From Alphaproteobacteria bacterium (GTDB taxonomy: Bacteria; Pseudomonadota; Alphaproteobacteria; Micavibrionales; Micavibrionaceae): 7,402 nt of DNA. The notes under the pieces were generated by a model. It was not told the DNA's origin. It worked only from the letters and a program-made list of their open reading frames with translations, and ran no database searches. This document shows, piece by piece, positions 1 to 6,681 of the stretch. The position numbers were made by a program, and so were the translations under genes. Each line of letters opens with the position of its first letter. Position 1 is the stretch's first letter. Location of the stretch: the NCBI GenBank assembly GCA_021776015.1, contig JAJFGT010000148.1:1-7402 (forward strand), read 5' to 3'.

Positions 1-1006
1 ACCCCTTTAACTGTCCAAGAGAAGTTTCTCTCTCGCCTTCTGCTTCAAGACGGTAGGTCTCTCCTTCTTTGATAACAAGAGGACGAGGAATGTAGGGTTT
101 TAAATGCTCTACTACACAAATAGGCCCTGCGCCAGGACCTCCACCACCATGGGGAGTTGAAAATGTCTTATGAAGATTAAGATGCATAATATCTACACCA
201 AAATCAGCAGGACGAACCTTCCCTACCAGCGCATTAAAATTGGCGCCATCACAATAAAAATATCCGCCTGCCTTATGAAGATTTTCTACAATTTGTGATA
301 TTTCTGTTTCAAATAATCCACATGTATTAGGATTCGTAACCATCATCCCTGCAACATCTAAACCCTCATCAGAGGTTTGAGTCAGCGCTTTTTGGAAGGC
401 TTCAAGACTGACACGCCCCGTTCCCTTTGTATCAATAATACGCGTTTTATATCCACACATCACAGCTGTGGCAGGATTTGTACCATGAGCACTATCAGGC
501 ACAAGAATAATATGACGCTGAGTTTGTCCCTTCAGTTCATGTGCGCGGCGAATCGTCATAATACCCGCAAGCTCTCCATGAGCTCCAGCAGCAGGTGTTA
601 GACACACACCAGAAAGCCCTGTTAGTTCACTAATCCAATCTTGGAGTTCATACATCAAACCCAATGCCCCTTGAGCTGTTTCTTGAGGCTGGAGAGGATG
701 AAGATGAGCAAAGCCTGCCAATCGTGCTAACTTTTCATTTAGGCGAGGATTATGTTTCATAGTACATGATCCTAACGGGAAAAAACCACTATCAATGGAG
801 TAATTCCAAGAGGACAATCGTACAAAATGTCGCATGACATCGGGCTCTTTAACTTGAGGAAGCCCTATAGTTTTACGCTCTGGAACACCTGTTCTGTTTT
901 TAAAATTCGAAGGCGTTTCCCAATCTGTTCCTGAAGCATCGGCTTGCTCCTTTTCCCAAAGCAATGGCTCACACTGATTTAAAGCTCGTGTCTCTTGTTG
1001 TGTCAT
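1..1006 (-). CDS. gcvPB: Glycine dehydrogenase (decarboxylating) subunit 2, P-protein beta subunit; 3' end beyond window
   Basis: The PLP-carrying half of the two-subunit glycine cleavage P-protein, which decarboxylates glycine and passes the aminomethyl group to lipoyl GcvH in the cytoplasm. The frame reads from ATG 1004-1006 to the left edge without a stop, giving 335 residues of a family that usually has about 480-520, so the C-terminal third is missing. Visible signatures are PLGSCTMKHNPRLNEK (about 77-92), TPAAGAHGE (137-145), the SAHGTNPA segment (172-179), TNPNTCG (224-230) and HLNLHKTF followed by PHGGGGPG. By family analogy Lys280 is the PLP Schiff-base lysine. The SD is weak (GTAGAGA on the minus strand). 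The gene lies 125 bp behind an aminotransferase in the same direction, with no obvious terminator between them, so read-through is possible. gcvPA, the usual partner, is not upstream here. The family call is very secure. Confidence 0.95.
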   Translation of the reverse strand, partial: MTQQETRALNQCEPLLWEKEQADASGTDWETPSNFKNRTGVPERKTIGLPQVKEPDVMRHFVRLSSWNYSIDSGFFPLGSCTMKHNPRLNEKLARLAGFAHLHPLQPQETAQGALGLMYELQDWISELTGLSGVCLTPAAGAHGELAGIMTIRRAHELKGQTQRHIILVPDSAHGTNPATAVMCGYKTRIIDTKGTGRVSLEAFQKALTQTSDEGLDVAGMMVTNPNTCGLFETEISQIVENLHKAGGYFYCDGANFNALVGKVRPADFGVDIMHLNLHKTFSTPHGGGGPGAGPICVVEHLKPYIPRPLVIKEGETYRLEAEGERETSLGQLKG

Positions 1007-1131
1007 AATAGTCTCTACAGTTAGTTATGGGTTTAGGATTCAAGACTCATCTTTTTATCCGTCCACAGACTATACAATTCTTCTCAAAAATGGCTATAAA
1101 AATAATTCATATCAATCTTCAAATATTAAGA

Positions 1132-2322
1132 TTAAATGACTCGCAAACAATGGGTTGCTTCTTTAATACGATTCAAACCTTCTTTAAGCGTCTCTTTTGG
1201 AACAGCAAACTGCATACGAAAATGATCTGGTTTTCCAAATTTAGATCCAGCAACCACAGCAACATGCGCTTTATCCAAAAGATACGCAACATAATCAAGG
1301 TCATTTTGAATCATTTTTCCCTCTGGTGTGACCTTACCCATCACATTCTGACATGAAGGAAAAATATAAAAAGTGCCCTCTGGTTTCAGACATTCTGTAT
1401 CAAATATTTCATTCAATTGTGTCATTGAAATATCTCTGGATTGTTGACACGCATTTTTAAAACAAGAGATAAAATCTGTAGTCTCTCCAATATTATCCAG
1501 CGCCGCTTTATAGGCATATTGACTGGGATTGCAGACCCCTCCATAATTATTACTTAAAATGGGATATATTTTTCTAAGCGTTTTTTCTGTTCCAATAAGA
1601 TAACCAATACGCAATCCATTTATAACACAAGATTTTGAGATGCTCCCTGAGATAACAATACGATCTTCTACCTCTCTTCCCAAAAAGCTTGTGTGCTGTA
1701 CACCATCAAAAATAATATCTTTATAAATCTCATCTGCCAATATCGTAACATGTTGATTTTTATGTAGATTTAAAACTTTTTTATAAGCAATTATTTGCTC
1801 AGGTTTTAAAACAGCGCCCGTGGGGTTATGAGGAGATGTAAAAATCACTATTTTTGTATTTTTATCGATCACTCTATCGAGCTGTTCCGGAGTTATTTGA
1901 AAATTTTGTTTCTGAGAGATTTGTATAGATTTAAATACAGCATGGGCATTTTCTACCATTTCAGGATATGAAGGCCAATAAGGTGCCGAACATACAACTG
2001 TATCTCCAGTTTCTGTTAATGCCCGTATAGTAGAAGAAAGACCTGCTTTGCACCCTGGTGTTACAAATACATTTCTGTCAGCATCCACTTTATGTCCTTG
2101 CCGATTATAGGTTTCCGCAATTTTCTGCCGCAGGGACAAAAGGCCTGCTTCTGGAAAGCTATATCCAGTATGTCCCTCACAAACAGCTTGAATGAAAGCA
2201 TTTGTAATATGCACAGGCGGAGACAGAGAAGGATTTCCTACACTCAAATCAATAACATTAATATTTTGTGCTCTCATTTCCGCTATTTTTACAGATGGAG
2301 AAAATGTTGCAGATGGATTCAT
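1132..2322 (-). CDS. PLP-dependent class I/II aminotransferase (AspB-like, fold type I)
   Basis: A complete 396-residue enzyme, the normal length for class I/II aminotransferases, which move an amino group between an amino acid and a 2-oxo acid using PLP. The family landmarks are in order: SVGNPSLSPP near 27-36, a YSFPEAG segment at 54-60, HNPTG with Asn166, ADEIY with Asp197 and Tyr200, SISKS with the PLP lysine Lys230, GLRIGY with Arg238 (phosphate contact), EGTFYIFP (315-322), and FRMQFA with Arg369, the probable alpha-carboxylate-binding arginine. Leu237 stands where many aspartate aminotransferases have Trp (GWRxGY), so substrate preference is uncertain; aspartate, alanine and aromatic amino acids are all possible. 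The start ATG at 2320-2322 has a moderate TAGGG about 10 nt upstream. The gene is divergent from a LysR regulator and lies upstream of gcvPB on the same strand. I assign no gene symbol because the substrate cannot be read from the sequence. Confidence 0.9.
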   Translation of the reverse strand: MNPSATFSPSVKIAEMRAQNINVIDLSVGNPSLSPPVHITNAFIQAVCEGHTGYSFPEAGLLSLRQKIAETYNRQGHKVDADRNVFVTPGCKAGLSSTIRALTETGDTVVCSAPYWPSYPEMVENAHAVFKSIQISQKQNFQITPEQLDRVIDKNTKIVIFTSPHNPTGAVLKPEQIIAYKKVLNLHKNQHVTILADEIYKDIIFDGVQHTSFLGREVEDRIVISGSISKSCVINGLRIGYLIGTEKTLRKIYPILSNNYGGVCNPSQYAYKAALDNIGETTDFISCFKNACQQSRDISMTQLNEIFDTECLKPEGTFYIFPSCQNVMGKVTPEGKMIQNDLDYVAYLLDKAHVAVVAGSKFGKPDHFRMQFAVPKETLKEGLNRIKEATHCLRVI

Positions 2323-2385
2323 AATTTTTTTACCCTACTTATCATAACTATATTTAAAAAATATTAAACATAATGTTATATATTA

Positions 2386-2428
2386 ATCAAATTGATAGTA
2401 TTTATATTTAATATCAATTAGAATGATA
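2386..2428. promoter_or_regulatory. Probable LysR-type operator between the divergent aminotransferase and regulator genes
   Basis: Within the 108-bp divergent spacer, inverted half-sites recur. ATCAA (2386-2390) and TTGAT (2392-2396) face each other. AATTGATA (2390-2397) is repeated inverted as TATCAATT (2412-2419) across 14 nt. TATCA (2412-2416) pairs with TGATA (2424-2428) across 7 nt. The last pair forms ATC-N9-GAT (2413-2427), which also fits the T-N11-A core known for LysR-type binding sites. The box ends 3 bp before the regulator start codon, consistent with autorepression, while the distal half-sites could serve activation of the aminotransferase. The repeats are seen in the sequence. 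The regulatory role is inferred, and the very high A+T content makes chance matches easier. Confidence 0.55.
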
Positions 2429-2430
2429 AT

Positions 2431-3366
2431 ATGACTGAGGACACAAATTTTTATTATAAAAGCAACCGCCTCCAACAGCTTCGAGGGTTTTGCTATACTG
2501 TACAATCTGGGTCTGTTTCAGGGGCAGCGGAGAAAATGGGACTTCAGCAATCTGCTGTTTCCATGCAAATTAAATCCCTAGAACGAAATCTAGAAGTAAC
2601 ACTCTTTAAACGCAAAGGTCCAAAATTGTTGATTACTCAAGAAGGGGAACAGCTTTACAAAACTGTTTTATTACACATAGAGGAGATCGACACTCTTCCA
2701 GATCGCTTTAGTAAACGCCTAATAGCACGTCAATCTGAATATCTTACCCTTGCCGCCAATCAAGTCAGTATGCAATATTTTTTACCATCCTTGATCGAAC
2801 ATTGTAAAAAATCTTTTCCAAAACTTGAGGTCTCTATTACATCTCAAAACAGAGAAGATGGTTATGAACTATTATCTAATGACAAGATACAGGCTTTTAT
2901 TGGAGCCATTGATGCTATTCCTCATGAATTTGACTTTCACTTCATTGCAGAAAAAGAATCTATCCTGATCGCAAGACAAAATCATCCTCTTATAACCAAT
3001 GACACTTTTAAACTAGAGGATATCATAAATTATGAAATTATTCGTTGCTCTGGAGACTTTGTAACTGTTCCCTTCTTTGAAGAATTGATCTCTCGATACA
3101 ATATTCCATCTTACGCCGTTCTTGAAAATGGAGACTGGGAATCTCAAAAAGAATTTATAGCTCATAGTAATGCATTTACCATTGTATCTGACCTTTGCTA
3201 CAATCCAGAGCGGGATACAAAAATAGGTATCCGCTCTCTCCGACATTTTATTCCCAATTTACGCTATGGTATTGTCACAAAAAAAGGACGTCCGCTCTCT
3301 CCTCCTCTCCAAATATTGATCGAAGCCTGCAAGACGCATACAAAGCCCTCACCTTATGGAATTTAA
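2431..3366 (+). CDS. LysR-family transcriptional regulator
   Basis: A 311-residue protein of standard LTTR length. The N-terminal winged HTH spans about residues 14-72: LQQLRGF opens it, GAAEKMGLQQSAVSMQIKSL (31-50) is the recognition-helix region, and the wing follows at KRKGPKLLITQEG. A linker helix (about 73-100) leads into the periplasmic-binding-like co-inducer domain (about 103-300), which includes the common HPL motif (185-187). ATG 2431 is the first in-frame start after a stop at 2419-2421, and there is no good Shine-Dalgarno sequence. The gene is divergent from the aminotransferase, the classic arrangement in which an LTTR controls its neighbour in response to a metabolite. The effector is unknown; an amino acid or oxo acid related to the aminotransferase is a reasonable guess. 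No intrinsic terminator follows the gene. Confidence 0.92.
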   Translation: MTEDTNFYYKSNRLQQLRGFCYTVQSGSVSGAAEKMGLQQSAVSMQIKSLERNLEVTLFKRKGPKLLITQEGEQLYKTVLLHIEEIDTLPDRFSKRLIARQSEYLTLAANQVSMQYFLPSLIEHCKKSFPKLEVSITSQNREDGYELLSNDKIQAFIGAIDAIPHEFDFHFIAEKESILIARQNHPLITNDTFKLEDIINYEIIRCSGDFVTVPFFEELISRYNIPSYAVLENGDWESQKEFIAHSNAFTIVSDLCYNPERDTKIGIRSLRHFIPNLRYGIVTKKGRPLSPPLQILIEACKTHTKPSPYGI

Positions 3367-3590
3367 AGCTTTCCAGCTACACAGATACTCTGCTATCTAA
3401 TAATAATGAGGCACAACAACTATCTATTCTAAGAAACCAAAAGAAAAAGAAAAATAGTTGTTTAACTCAACATGTTAATATGATACATTTCCGAAACGTA
3501 TATAACTTAGATCTCTTAAACAAGAAAAATAGTCGTAAGACACTGACTAGCTAACACATAATATTTTTTACATTATGAAAAGATAAACTC
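3367..3590. other. Intergenic stretch without a recognisable gene, after the LysR regulator
   Basis: This is the first half of the 405-bp gap between the regulator and xerD. I see no convincing coding frame on either strand, and no tRNA-like or terminator-like structure with a T-run. It is very A+T rich. It holds an AAGAAAAATAGT direct repeat (3447-3458 and 3522-3533), a 9-bp inverted repeat (3415-3462, listed separately) and a short dyad CATAAT/ATTATG (3557-3562 and 3572-3577). A long open frame overlapping the end of the regulator in another frame (3195-3554) has low-complexity content and looks like a shadow. Confidence 0.6.
3415..3462. repeat. Imperfectly explained inverted repeat, 9-bp arms
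   Basis: AACAACTAT (3415-3423) is matched exactly by ATAGTTGTT (3454-3462) across a 30-nt A-rich spacer. The stem is weak and is not followed by a T-run, so it is a poor intrinsic terminator. It could be a residual transcription-end structure for the LysR gene, which stops about 50 bp upstream, or simply chance in A+T-rich DNA. Confidence 0.3.
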
Positions 3591-3618
3591 TTGACAAAGA
3601 ACTAAGGTTATGTAATAC
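3591..3618 (+). promoter_or_regulatory. Candidate sigma70-type promoter for the xerD leader
   Basis: A perfect TTGACA -35 hexamer (3591-3596) stands 16 nt before TAATAC (3613-3618), a 3-of-6 match to the -10 consensus. An alternative 17-nt register with a TG dinucleotide at 3611-3612 is also possible. Transcription would begin near 3625 and leave a leader of roughly 150 nt before the xerD start codon. The -35 box is the strongest in the window; the -10 is only fair. Confidence 0.5.
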
Positions 3619-3633
3619 ATCTATCTGCTTAAG

Positions 3634-3737
3634 TGTGATTGGCTTCATGAAACTTAACTCAAATCAAAAACTTCTAAAGAGAAATTTGAGGCCTCTATAA
3701 CCAATCATAAACGTGGGGTTTTAATGTTTAGACATTA
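3634..3737 (+). promoter_or_regulatory. Structured 5' leader upstream of xerD (no known RNA family recognised)
   Basis: Downstream of the candidate promoter the leader can fold into a nested structure. TGATTGG (3636-3642) pairs with CCAATCA (3701-3707), extendable by a G-U and a T-A pair to 3634 and 3709. Inside it, CTCAAAT (3658-3664) pairs with ATTTGAG (3684-3690), and inside that TTCT (3672-3675) pairs with AGAA (3680-3683) around an AAAG loop. A separate hairpin TAATGT/ACATTA (3722-3727 and 3732-3737) sits about 20 nt before the xerD SD. GGTT at 3717-3720 could alternatively pair with AACC at 3699-3702, which would break the outer stem. I cannot match this to a known riboswitch or small RNA. 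Pairings are visible in the sequence; function is inference. Confidence 0.35.
3647..3700 (+). CDS. Possible 17-residue leader peptide upstream of xerD (speculative)
   Basis: An ATG at 3647 opens a short frame ending in TAA at 3698-3700, with the sequence MKLNSNQKLLKRNLRPL. It is basic, and the frame lies wholly within the outer stem of the leader structure, with its stop codon directly before the CCAATCA arm. No Shine-Dalgarno sequence is visible before the ATG, and a 17-codon frame is common by chance, so translation is doubtful. If translated, ribosome passage would open the inner stems. There is no similarity that I recognise. Confidence 0.15.
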   Translation: MKLNSNQKLLKRNLRPL

Positions 3738-3758
3738 GAATCATAAACAATAAAAAAC

Positions 3759-3764
3759 AAGGAG
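3759..3764 (+). promoter_or_regulatory. Strong Shine-Dalgarno sequence of xerD
   Basis: AAGGAG lies 7 nt before ATG 3772. It is the best ribosome binding site in the window and favours 3772 over the in-frame ATG eight codons later (3796). Confidence 0.8.
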
Positions 3765-3771
3765 ACCAGCA

Positions 3772-4758
3772 ATGGCAAGACCAGGACGCCCGCCGATGGC
3801 AAAACCAGACCTATCAAAATGGGTTGATTCATTTATTGAAATGTTACTAACAGAAAAGAACGCAGCGCTTAATACGCGTCAAGCTTATTGGCGTGATCTT
3901 GCTGATGTGAGTCTCTTTCTAAAAGATAAAAATGTCGATATTGAATCAGCCACAACAGACGATATCAAGGCTTACGTGAAAGAACTTAGTAAACGTATCC
4001 ACGTTAAAGGTTCTAAAAAAGGAAATATTACGGCTCGCACAATTGCTCGTCGTTTATCTGCCCTTCGTCAATTTTACAGATTTGTTATTTCTGAAAATGT
4101 AAGAATAGATGACCCAACATCAACAATTGATTCTCCAAAACAAGAGCGTGTCCTTCCAAAGACAGTATCTGAAAAAGATGTAGCACATCTGATTAAGACT
4201 GCGGCAGAAGGAAAAAAATCAAGCGCACAACGCATGGTTTGCTTAATGGAAATGCTGTATGGAACAGGACTTCGTGTTTCTGAGCTTGTTGGCCTTCCTA
4301 TGTCCGCTATTGGAGAAGATAATCAATCTCTTACTATTGAAGGAAAAGGTGGCCATGAGCGCGTTGTTCCTATGACTCGTTCTGCTCAAAAAGCTTTAAT
4401 CTCATATCTTGAAGTTAGAGAAGCCTCTCTTGAGAACACGGCCAATAGCCCGCTTTCAAAATGGCTTTTCCCTTCTCAAACATCAGATAGCGGTCATTTG
4501 ACACGCCAACGTTTTGCTCAACTCTTAAAAGATTTGTCAGACCGTGCTGGATTTGAGGCAGGTATTATTAGCCCTCATATTTTGCGTCATGCTTTCGCAA
4601 CCCACCTTCTTCAAAATGGAGCAGATATACGCTCTGTACAGAAGATGTTAGGACATGCCGATGTAACGACGACACAGGTCTATACACATATCTTAGAGCC
4701 TGAGAAAAAGAAAACTGTTGAAGAAAAACATCCTCTAGGTCAAAAGAGTGCCGCTTAA
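3772..4758 (+). CDS. xerD: Site-specific tyrosine recombinase, XerD/XerC type
   Basis: A 328-residue tyrosine recombinase, slightly longer than the usual 298-310. Xer recombinases act as a XerC/XerD tetramer at dif to resolve chromosome dimers at division, with FtsK. The N-terminal SAM-like core-binding domain (about 14-112) includes NTRQAYWRDL, and the catalytic domain follows (about 130-310). All six catalytic positions are present: Arg168 in TGLRVSEL, Lys192 in GKGGHE, His269 and Arg272 in HILRH, His295 in LGHADVTTTQ, and nucleophile Tyr304 in VYTHI. Their spacings (24, 3, 26, 9) equal those of E. coli XerD; only the Lys-to-His interval is about five residues longer. The extra N-terminus is a short basic, Pro-rich stretch. 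The XerD choice over XerC rests on the neighbouring accA, a pairing common in alphaproteobacteria. The recombinase identity is secure, the C-versus-D choice less so. No integron, phage or att-like context is present, which supports a housekeeping role. Confidence 0.88.
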   Translation: MARPGRPPMAKPDLSKWVDSFIEMLLTEKNAALNTRQAYWRDLADVSLFLKDKNVDIESATTDDIKAYVKELSKRIHVKGSKKGNITARTIARRLSALRQFYRFVISENVRIDDPTSTIDSPKQERVLPKTVSEKDVAHLIKTAAEGKKSSAQRMVCLMEMLYGTGLRVSELVGLPMSAIGEDNQSLTIEGKGGHERVVPMTRSAQKALISYLEVREASLENTANSPLSKWLFPSQTSDSGHLTRQRFAQLLKDLSDRAGFEAGIISPHILRHAFATHLLQNGADIRSVQKMLGHADVTTTQVYTHILEPEKKKTVEEKHPLGQKSAA

Positions 4759-4784
4759 CAGTTAACACTATAAAAGAATATAAT

Positions 4785-4823
4785 AAAAAAACGAGTACAG
4801 ACTATAATGTGCTCGTTTTTTTG
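4785..4823 (+). terminator. Intrinsic terminator after xerD
   Basis: A 14-bp stem, AAAAAAACGAGTAC (4785-4798) against GTGCTCGTTTTTTT (4809-4822), contains one G-U pair and a 10-nt loop and ends in a T tract that continues past 4823. It lies 27 bp after the xerD stop. The A-tract on the left makes it potentially bidirectional, but no minus-strand gene approaches it. It separates xerD from accA transcription. Confidence 0.88.
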
Positions 4824-4831
4824 TTTTTCTA

Positions 4832-4860
4832 TTCATTTTATAAATACGCAATGCTATAAG
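4832..4860 (+). promoter_or_regulatory. Candidate accA promoter with extended -10
   Basis: TGC-TATAAG (4852-4860) is a good extended -10 element (5 of 6 in the hexamer). The -35 position 17 nt upstream is TTCATT (4832-4837), a weak match, as is usual with an extended -10. The predicted start near 4867 leaves a leader of about 33 nt. Its location between the xerD terminator and accA supports the call. Confidence 0.5.
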
Positions 4861-4899
4861 ATACATGAGTAAACTTTAATTGCATAGAAAGCCTTCCAT

Positions 4900-5844
4900 A
4901 TGTTGGACTTTGAAAAGCCTATTCTTGAACTTGAAAATAAAATTTCTGAACTCCGTAATGCCAGTGGTGACGATACCCTGAATATTGCAGAAGAAGTTGG
5001 ACGCATGGAGACAAAAGCACAACGTCTGATCCAACAAATATATTCGAAGCTAACCCCTTCACAAAAAGTCACCGTCGCACGTCACCCAAACCGTCCACAC
5101 TTTAAAGATTATATTGAAAATATGATTGAAGATTTTACACCTCTTGCAGGAGATCGTCTCTTTGGAGAAGATCATGCTCTTATTGGAGGATTAGGACGCT
5201 TTAATGGTCAGAGTGTTGTCGTTATGGGGCAAGAAAAAGGAAGCAATACAGAGGAACGCATTAAGCATAACTTCGGAATGGCACGTCCAGAAGGATATCG
5301 CAAGACACAGCGTCTTATGAAGATGGCTGAACAATTCAAGATTCCTGTTATTACACTTGTTGATACAGCAGGTGCCTATCCAGGTCTTGGTGCAGAAGAA
5401 AGAGGTCAATCAGAAGCTATTGCTAAATCTATTGAAGTCTCTCTAAATCTAAAAGTTCCTATTATTTCAACGATCATCGGCGAAGGTGGCTCAGGAGGAG
5501 CCATAGCGATTGCGACAGCTAATAAAATTATTATGCTGGAACATTCTATATACTCTGTTATTTCTCCAGAAGGATGCGCCTCTATTCTTTGGAGAAGTGC
5601 TGATTACTCAAAGGATGCAGCAGGGGCTCTTAAACTAACCGCTGATGACATGCTCCAAAATGGGCTTATTGATTCTATTGTTAAAGAACCTCTTGGAGGC
5701 GCACACCGTCAAAAAGAAAAAGCTATACGACGCGTACAAACAAAAATAAATGAAGCTCTACAAGAAATTCTTCAAATGTCACCTGAACAACAGGTTCAAT
5801 CTCGTCATACAAAGTTCCTACAAATGGGACGAAAAGCCGCATAG
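4900..5844 (+). CDS. accA: Acetyl-CoA carboxylase carboxyltransferase subunit alpha
   Basis: A 314-residue protein, the usual AccA length (about 317-320). With AccD it forms the heterotetrameric carboxyltransferase that moves CO2 from carboxybiotin on AccB to acetyl-CoA, giving malonyl-CoA for fatty-acid synthesis. The N-terminal LDFEKPILELE helix is typical. HPNRPHFKDYI (62-72), NFGMARPEGYRK (124-135), VDTAGAYPG (154-162) and the oxyanion-hole region GEGGSGGA (194-201) are intact. PEGCASILWR (223-232) and EPLGGAHR (263-270) complete the signature. The start is fixed: an in-frame TAG at 4885-4887 precedes it and ATG 4900 is the only start codon between, although the SD (GAAAG) is weak. accD is not in the window, as is common when the two genes are unlinked. 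The gene follows xerD behind a terminator and converges on the SDR gene with a 45-bp gap that shows no strong terminator. Confidence 0.97.
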   Translation: MLDFEKPILELENKISELRNASGDDTLNIAEEVGRMETKAQRLIQQIYSKLTPSQKVTVARHPNRPHFKDYIENMIEDFTPLAGDRLFGEDHALIGGLGRFNGQSVVVMGQEKGSNTEERIKHNFGMARPEGYRKTQRLMKMAEQFKIPVITLVDTAGAYPGLGAEERGQSEAIAKSIEVSLNLKVPIISTIIGEGGSGGAIAIATANKIIMLEHSIYSVISPEGCASILWRSADYSKDAAGALKLTADDMLQNGLIDSIVKEPLGGAHRQKEKAIRRVQTKINEALQEILQMSPEQQVQSRHTKFLQMGRKAA

Positions 5845-5889
5845 TATCTATATATGTTTATATTTTATAATCATTCATAAGTCTCTTTG

Positions 5890-6666
5890 CTATAAAGATG
5901 TTTTCTTGGGCATTTTTGAATTGATATAAAGTAAAATTCGAGACGGTAAAAGACTCATAAAAACAGAGACCATAAATAAGGGCATAGGAAAAGCAATTGT
6001 CATCTTGTTTTTTTCTAATCCCTTAGCAATTTTTTGAGCTGCATATGGAGCCTTCCTAAAAAATGGCATAGGAAAAGTATTTTGAGCCGTAATACGACTT
6101 TCAATAAAGCCAGGACAGATAACACTTACTTTTATCCCATAGGGCCTCAATGTACCTCGAAGACTATGCCCTAGAAACCGTATAGCTGCTTTCGAACTAG
6201 AATAGGCAGGAGCTCCTGGCCATGGCGCATAAGAAGCCATAGAGCTCATTAGAGCGATTTGTCCTGATCGTCGTCCCATCATACCCTTAAGAACAGGCTC
6301 TAAGGTATTTAAAACGCCTCCAATATTAACATCATAAATTTGACGTGTTTGTGCTATCAACTCAGAATCTGTTAACCCTGCTGTTCCCCCAGAGATTCCA
6401 GCATTGGCAATCAAAAGATCTATAGGTGTTTTTTGGATCATTTCTTCAAGCCAAAATCTTAATCCTTCACGATCACACACATCTATCACTTTGAACTCAC
6501 AAGTCGCTCCTTTAGTTTCACAGCGCTCCGCAACATTCTTAAGACGATCATTGTTTCGTCCTATCAAAATTAAGTGATAATTTTCTATAGCATAATGTAA
6601 TGCGAGGGCTTCTCCTATCCCACTTGAAGCGCCTGTAATAAGAAGTGTTTGTTTTGATTTGTACAT
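5890..6666 (-). CDS. Short-chain dehydrogenase/reductase (SDR) family NAD(P)-dependent oxidoreductase
   Basis: A classical SDR of 258 residues when read from ATG 6664-6666. The Rossmann fold starts immediately: TGASSGIG (11-18) binds the cofactor. ARG-type dinucleotide contacts may lie around GRNNDR (36-41), Asp62 lies in the IDVCD motif, and NAG is at 88-90. Asn114, Ser142, Tyr155 and Lys159 (YSSSK) form the catalytic tetrad. PGFIESR (185-191) is the usual post-catalytic loop. A hydrophobic C-terminal region (about 224-248) could associate with a membrane. The substrate cannot be predicted. An upstream in-frame TTG at 6742-6744 would add 26 residues with a hydrophobic LFLIIFSILVCL run, but it would abut the gmk start codon, so I prefer the ATG even though its SD is weak. 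The gene is divergent from gmk by 78 bp and convergent with accA. Confidence 0.88.
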   Translation of the reverse strand: MYKSKQTLLITGASSGIGEALALHYAIENYHLILIGRNNDRLKNVAERCETKGATCEFKVIDVCDREGLRFWLEEMIQKTPIDLLIANAGISGGTAGLTDSELIAQTRQIYDVNIGGVLNTLEPVLKGMMGRRSGQIALMSSMASYAPWPGAPAYSSSKAAIRFLGHSLRGTLRPYGIKVSVICPGFIESRITAQNTFPMPFFRKAPYAAQKIAKGLEKNKMTIAFPMPLFMVSVFMSLLPSRILLYINSKMPKKTSL

Positions 6667-6681
6667 TTTAAATATCTTATC

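Noticed and set aside
377..601. Open frame of 74 codons on the plus strand
   Set aside because: It lies entirely antisense to gcvPB, whose reading frame is intact and strongly family-like.
1007..1131. Terminator or promoter between the aminotransferase and gcvPB
   Set aside because: No stem followed by a T-run and no well-spaced hexamer pair could be found on the minus strand.
1027..1356. Open frame of 109 codons on the plus strand
   Set aside because: It overlaps the 3' end of the aminotransferase antisense, shows no protein motif and has a biased composition typical of the complement of a real gene.
3013..3246. Minus-strand open frame within the LysR gene
   Set aside because: It is a shadow of the regulator coding sequence and has no independent support.
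3195..3554. Open frame of 119 codons overlapping the LysR 3' end
   Set aside because: Half lies inside the regulator in another frame. The rest is Lys/Asn/Ser-rich translation of A+T-rich spacer, with no SD and no recognisable domain.
3772..4758. Tyrosine recombinase as an integrase of a mobile element
   Set aside because: There are no att repeats, tRNA gene, cargo genes or excisionase nearby. The catalytic spacing is that of Xer, and accA follows as in other alphaproteobacteria.
5845..5889. Terminator between the convergent accA and SDR genes
   Set aside because: Only a 5-bp dyad TCTTT/AAAGA (5884-5888 and 5894-5898), partly inside the SDR gene, is visible. It lacks a G+C stem, so it is not called.
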